Shown here one piece after another: positions 9,901-11,526 of a stretch of 11,526 nucleotides of DNA. The notes beneath the pieces were generated by a model that did not search any database, had not been told where the DNA came from, and saw nothing but the letters and a program-made list of their open reading frames with translations. Each line of letters begins with the position of its first letter. The first letter of the stretch is position 1. Made by a program: the position numbers and the translations under genes. Origin of the DNA: Isotricha intestinalis (lineage: Eukaryota; Ciliophora; Litostomatea; Vestibuliferida; Isotrichidae); NCBI GenBank assembly GCA_023807065.1, contig JAJJLU010001024.1, positions 1 through 11,526 of the forward strand. Reading direction: 5' to 3'.

Positions 9901-11239
9901 ATTAAGTCAATCCACTAAAAATTCTTTTAATGAAAATGTTAATAGAGAAACTGTTGCTATTAAAATTTTATCTCTTTTAGAAGAAAGTGATTATTTTATT
10001 TTTGAAATGTTTTATAATAAAATGACAATGAAAAATTACTCTAAATTTAGCTTATTTTTATTCAATTTAGATATTAAAATTTTCGAATATATTAATTATG
10101 TTTTTTTATGTGTTCAAAATATTTTATTTGTTATTCATTATTATTCTAAAACTCCAATTGAAAATAAAGATAAGAATCAAAAATTTTTAGATAATTTAAT
10201 TATATCAATAATTCATATGGTTTTTATAGTATTTGTTTTATCAGTTTGGTTTATATACAAATTTAAATTACAATATAAACATCAAATAATGAAAATATAC
10301 AAAGAAAGATTTATTTTTTCTAAAGGAGGAGAAAAATCAAATGAAGTTTTAATAGATAATGAAGAAGAATTAATAAATAAAGTAGGATCAAAATTAACAT
10401 TAACTCAAAAAATAATATTAATAATATATTATACTATATTAATAAATAGAGAAGTAAATATATTAGTTTTTACTTTCATATTTACAGGAATATATCTTTA
10501 TTATCCAAATTGTATTTTTTTATCATTTCCTCTTTTGTTCATAGCAAATTTAAATAATATTTTATTTGGAATAGTATATTCATTAGTATTAAGAATAAAG
10601 CAATTACTCTTTGTATTAATATTTATGTATTTAATAGTATATTTATTCACATGGTTTTCATTTTATTATTTCCCAGAATTATTCGAATTCTCAAATTTAT
10701 ATAATGTGAAATTAGATGACACAACAACTGAAAAATTATGTTCAAGTATGTTTCAATGTTACTTAACAATGTTAAGTTATGGTGTAAGAAGTGGAGGAGG
10801 AATAGGAGATATAATACCAATGATATCATATAAAGTAAATCCAGGATATTTCATTGCAGGTTTTTTTTATGTTGTTCTTTTTCATATGTTTGTTGTTTGG
10901 ATTATGATTAATTTATTCTTTGGTATCATTGTTGATACCTTCGCTGCTTTAAGAGAACAAACTTATCAATTTGAAGAAGATAAAAATAATACTTGCTATA
11001 TATGCCAAATCACTAGAGATGTTGCTTTAAATAATAATATTAATTTCGATCATCATGTTAATAATATTCATTGTATTTGGAATTATGTTAATTTTATTGC
11101 TTATTTACATATTAATAATGAAAGAAATTTCAAGTCTTTAGAAACTTTTATTTGGGGAAAAATACCCAAAAATGATACTTCTTGGTTACCTATTGGAAAA
11201 AAATTTTGTCAACCTGAAAATGAAAATTATAATGAATAA
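3848..11239 (+). CDS. IP3R-type intracellular calcium-release channel with an N-terminal UBR-like zinc box
   Basis: A predicted intracellular (ER or vacuole) calcium-release channel of the IP3R/RyR superfamily, 2463 residues in one exon. Residues 31-102 form a UBR-like box: C31, C48, C51, C60, C63, H68, C71, C95, C97 and H102, with the FTCECG signature. Residues 116-155 form a second Cys/His cluster (CKTC, CYNC, CH). A long helical solenoid follows to about 1540, with a Lys/Glu-rich stretch at 1002-1024. An RIH-associated domain spans about 1545-1740 (MIQFFQLLGEGHNKVFQ). An Asn-rich linker includes 14 Asn at 1864-1877. Six membrane segments lie at about 2077-2375, with filter GGGIGD at 2316-2321 and inner helix NLFFGIIVDTFAALRE. 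The linker C2383-x2-C2386-x16-H2403-x4-H2408 matches IP3R spacing. No beta-trefoil or MIR IP3-binding core is seen, and the protein ends soon after the linker, without the usual coiled-coil tail. NLFFG favours IP3R over RyR. The start is fixed by the TAA at 3839. Family call is very sure; the gating ligand is unknown. Confidence 0.93.
9350..9500 (+). repeat. AAT/AAA-rich trinucleotide tract in the channel coding sequence
   Basis: A near-perfect (AAT)n microsatellite read in the Asn frame. The uninterrupted core at 9437-9478 is 14 Asn codons, 13 AAT and one AAC. It is flanked by AAT/AAA/GAT codons that give an Asn/Lys/Asp-rich linker between the RIH-associated domain and the membrane pore. The single AAC breaks the repeat. 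Such tracts are common in very A+T-rich protist genomes and probably vary in length between alleles. Confidence 0.8.
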
Positions 11240-11477
11240 TTTTTGAATTGTTTATTTATAATATTAATTTTTAATTTGTAATTAATATTGTTTTGGAATT
11301 AATTATATTTATTATATATATATTTAACAATTGATATATTATTCATTATATACTTTTTTTTAAAAGGAATTTTTATGTTTTTTAAATTTATAAATCTAAA
11401 TTCATTTTTTCCTTTTTTAATAATTATTTATAAATATGGGAAATAATTATTTTTCCTTTTAACAATCAAAAATCTTT
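11240..11477. other. 3' flank / subtelomeric spacer
   Basis: About 240 bases of A+T-rich sequence between the channel stop codon and the G-rich array, with an AT dinucleotide run near 11314-11322. It must hold the 3' untranslated region and polyadenylation site. No ORF, hairpin terminator or RNA gene is visible. Such a short spacer from stop codon to chromosome end is typical of compact macronuclear chromosomes. Confidence 0.5.
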
Positions 11478-11526
11478 GGGGATTGGGGATTGGGGATTGG
11501 GGATTGGGGATTTGGGGATTGGGGAT
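11478..11526 (+). repeat. Telomere-like heptamer array (GGGGATT)n
   Basis: Six units plus a partial seventh of GGGGATT (equivalent to ATTGGGG, complement CCCCAAT) run to the last base of the window. One unit, 11506-11513, has an extra T. The G-rich strand points toward the sequence end, as telomeric G-strands do at a right-hand chromosome end. The array is abrupt against A+T-rich DNA that has no other G runs. The ordinary alternative is an internal minisatellite at a contig break. I consider a telomere clearly more likely because of the polarity, the terminal position and the G4 run. Confidence 0.82.

Noticed and set aside
10647..10829. Minus-strand 60-codon ORF over the pore
   Set aside because: It is antisense to the strongly conserved selectivity filter region, which explains the sequence fully.
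10590..11239. Ryanodine receptor instead of IP3R-type channel
   Set aside because: The filter GGGIGD is shared, but NLFFGIIVDTFA resembles IP3R (NLIFG-type) more than RyR (IQGLIIDAFG-type). Length (2463 versus about 5000 residues) and the absence of SPRY and RyR repeats also argue against it.
1261..11239. Ciliate code with TAA/TAG as Gln in the complete genes
   Set aside because: No in-frame TAA or TAG occurs in either complete gene, and both proteins end at a TAA at the expected family C-terminus (K-I-D for TM9SF).
1..11526. Bacterial or phage origin, CRISPR array, insertion sequence
   Set aside because: There are spliceosomal introns, a TM9 protein, an IP3R-type channel and a telomere-like end. 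No spaced direct repeats, transposase or inverted termini are seen.

Overview
This is a protist nuclear sequence, extremely A+T-rich, with three intron-poor genes all on the + strand and a perfect G-rich heptamer array (GGGGATT, read equally well as ATTGGGG) running off the right-hand end. The genes end in TAA with no internal stops. Glutamine is written CAA/CAG, so TAA and TAG are not reassigned here. The two introns that can be inferred are tiny (41 and 47 bases). The encoded proteins are eukaryotic only: a TM9/EMP70 nonaspanin and a giant IP3-receptor-type calcium-release channel. The right-end repeat has the strand orientation of a telomere and lies about 240 bases past a stop codon, so the window looks like the end of a compact chromosome such as a ciliate macronuclear one. 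From memory, and not checked, CCCCAAT/ATTGGGG telomeres and the standard code fit litostome (rumen) ciliates. I treat this as the best inference, not as proven.

Layout. Positions 1-509 hold the 3' end of an unrecognised gene that enters from the left and is interrupted by a mini-intron. Positions 510-1260 are non-coding or degraded sequence with short open stretches only. Positions 1261-3161 hold a complete TM9SF (nonaspanin) gene: a short first exon supplies the signal peptide, a 47-base intron follows, and the rest is one exon. Positions 3162-3847 are T-rich intergenic sequence with a possible decayed reading frame on the - strand. Positions 3848-11239 hold one uninterrupted 2463-residue ORF. 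Positions 11240-11477 are a short A+T-rich 3' flank, and 11478-11526 are the telomere-like array.

The main point of interest is the large channel. Its last 430 residues are a convincing IP3R/RyR-family pore with a GGGIGD filter, an FGIIVDTFA-type inner helix and a C-x2-C-x16-H-x4-H linker, preceded by an RIH-associated domain. Its N-terminus carries a UBR-type (N-recognin, UBR4-like) zinc box and a second Cys/His cluster where the beta-trefoil/MIR IP3-binding core should be. The usual C-terminal coiled-coil tail also appears to be missing. This points to a calcium-release-type channel whose gating input is not IP3 but something read by a UBR-like zinc module. The TM9SF gene (endosome/Golgi membrane trafficking) is a neighbour with no evident functional link beyond the endomembrane system.
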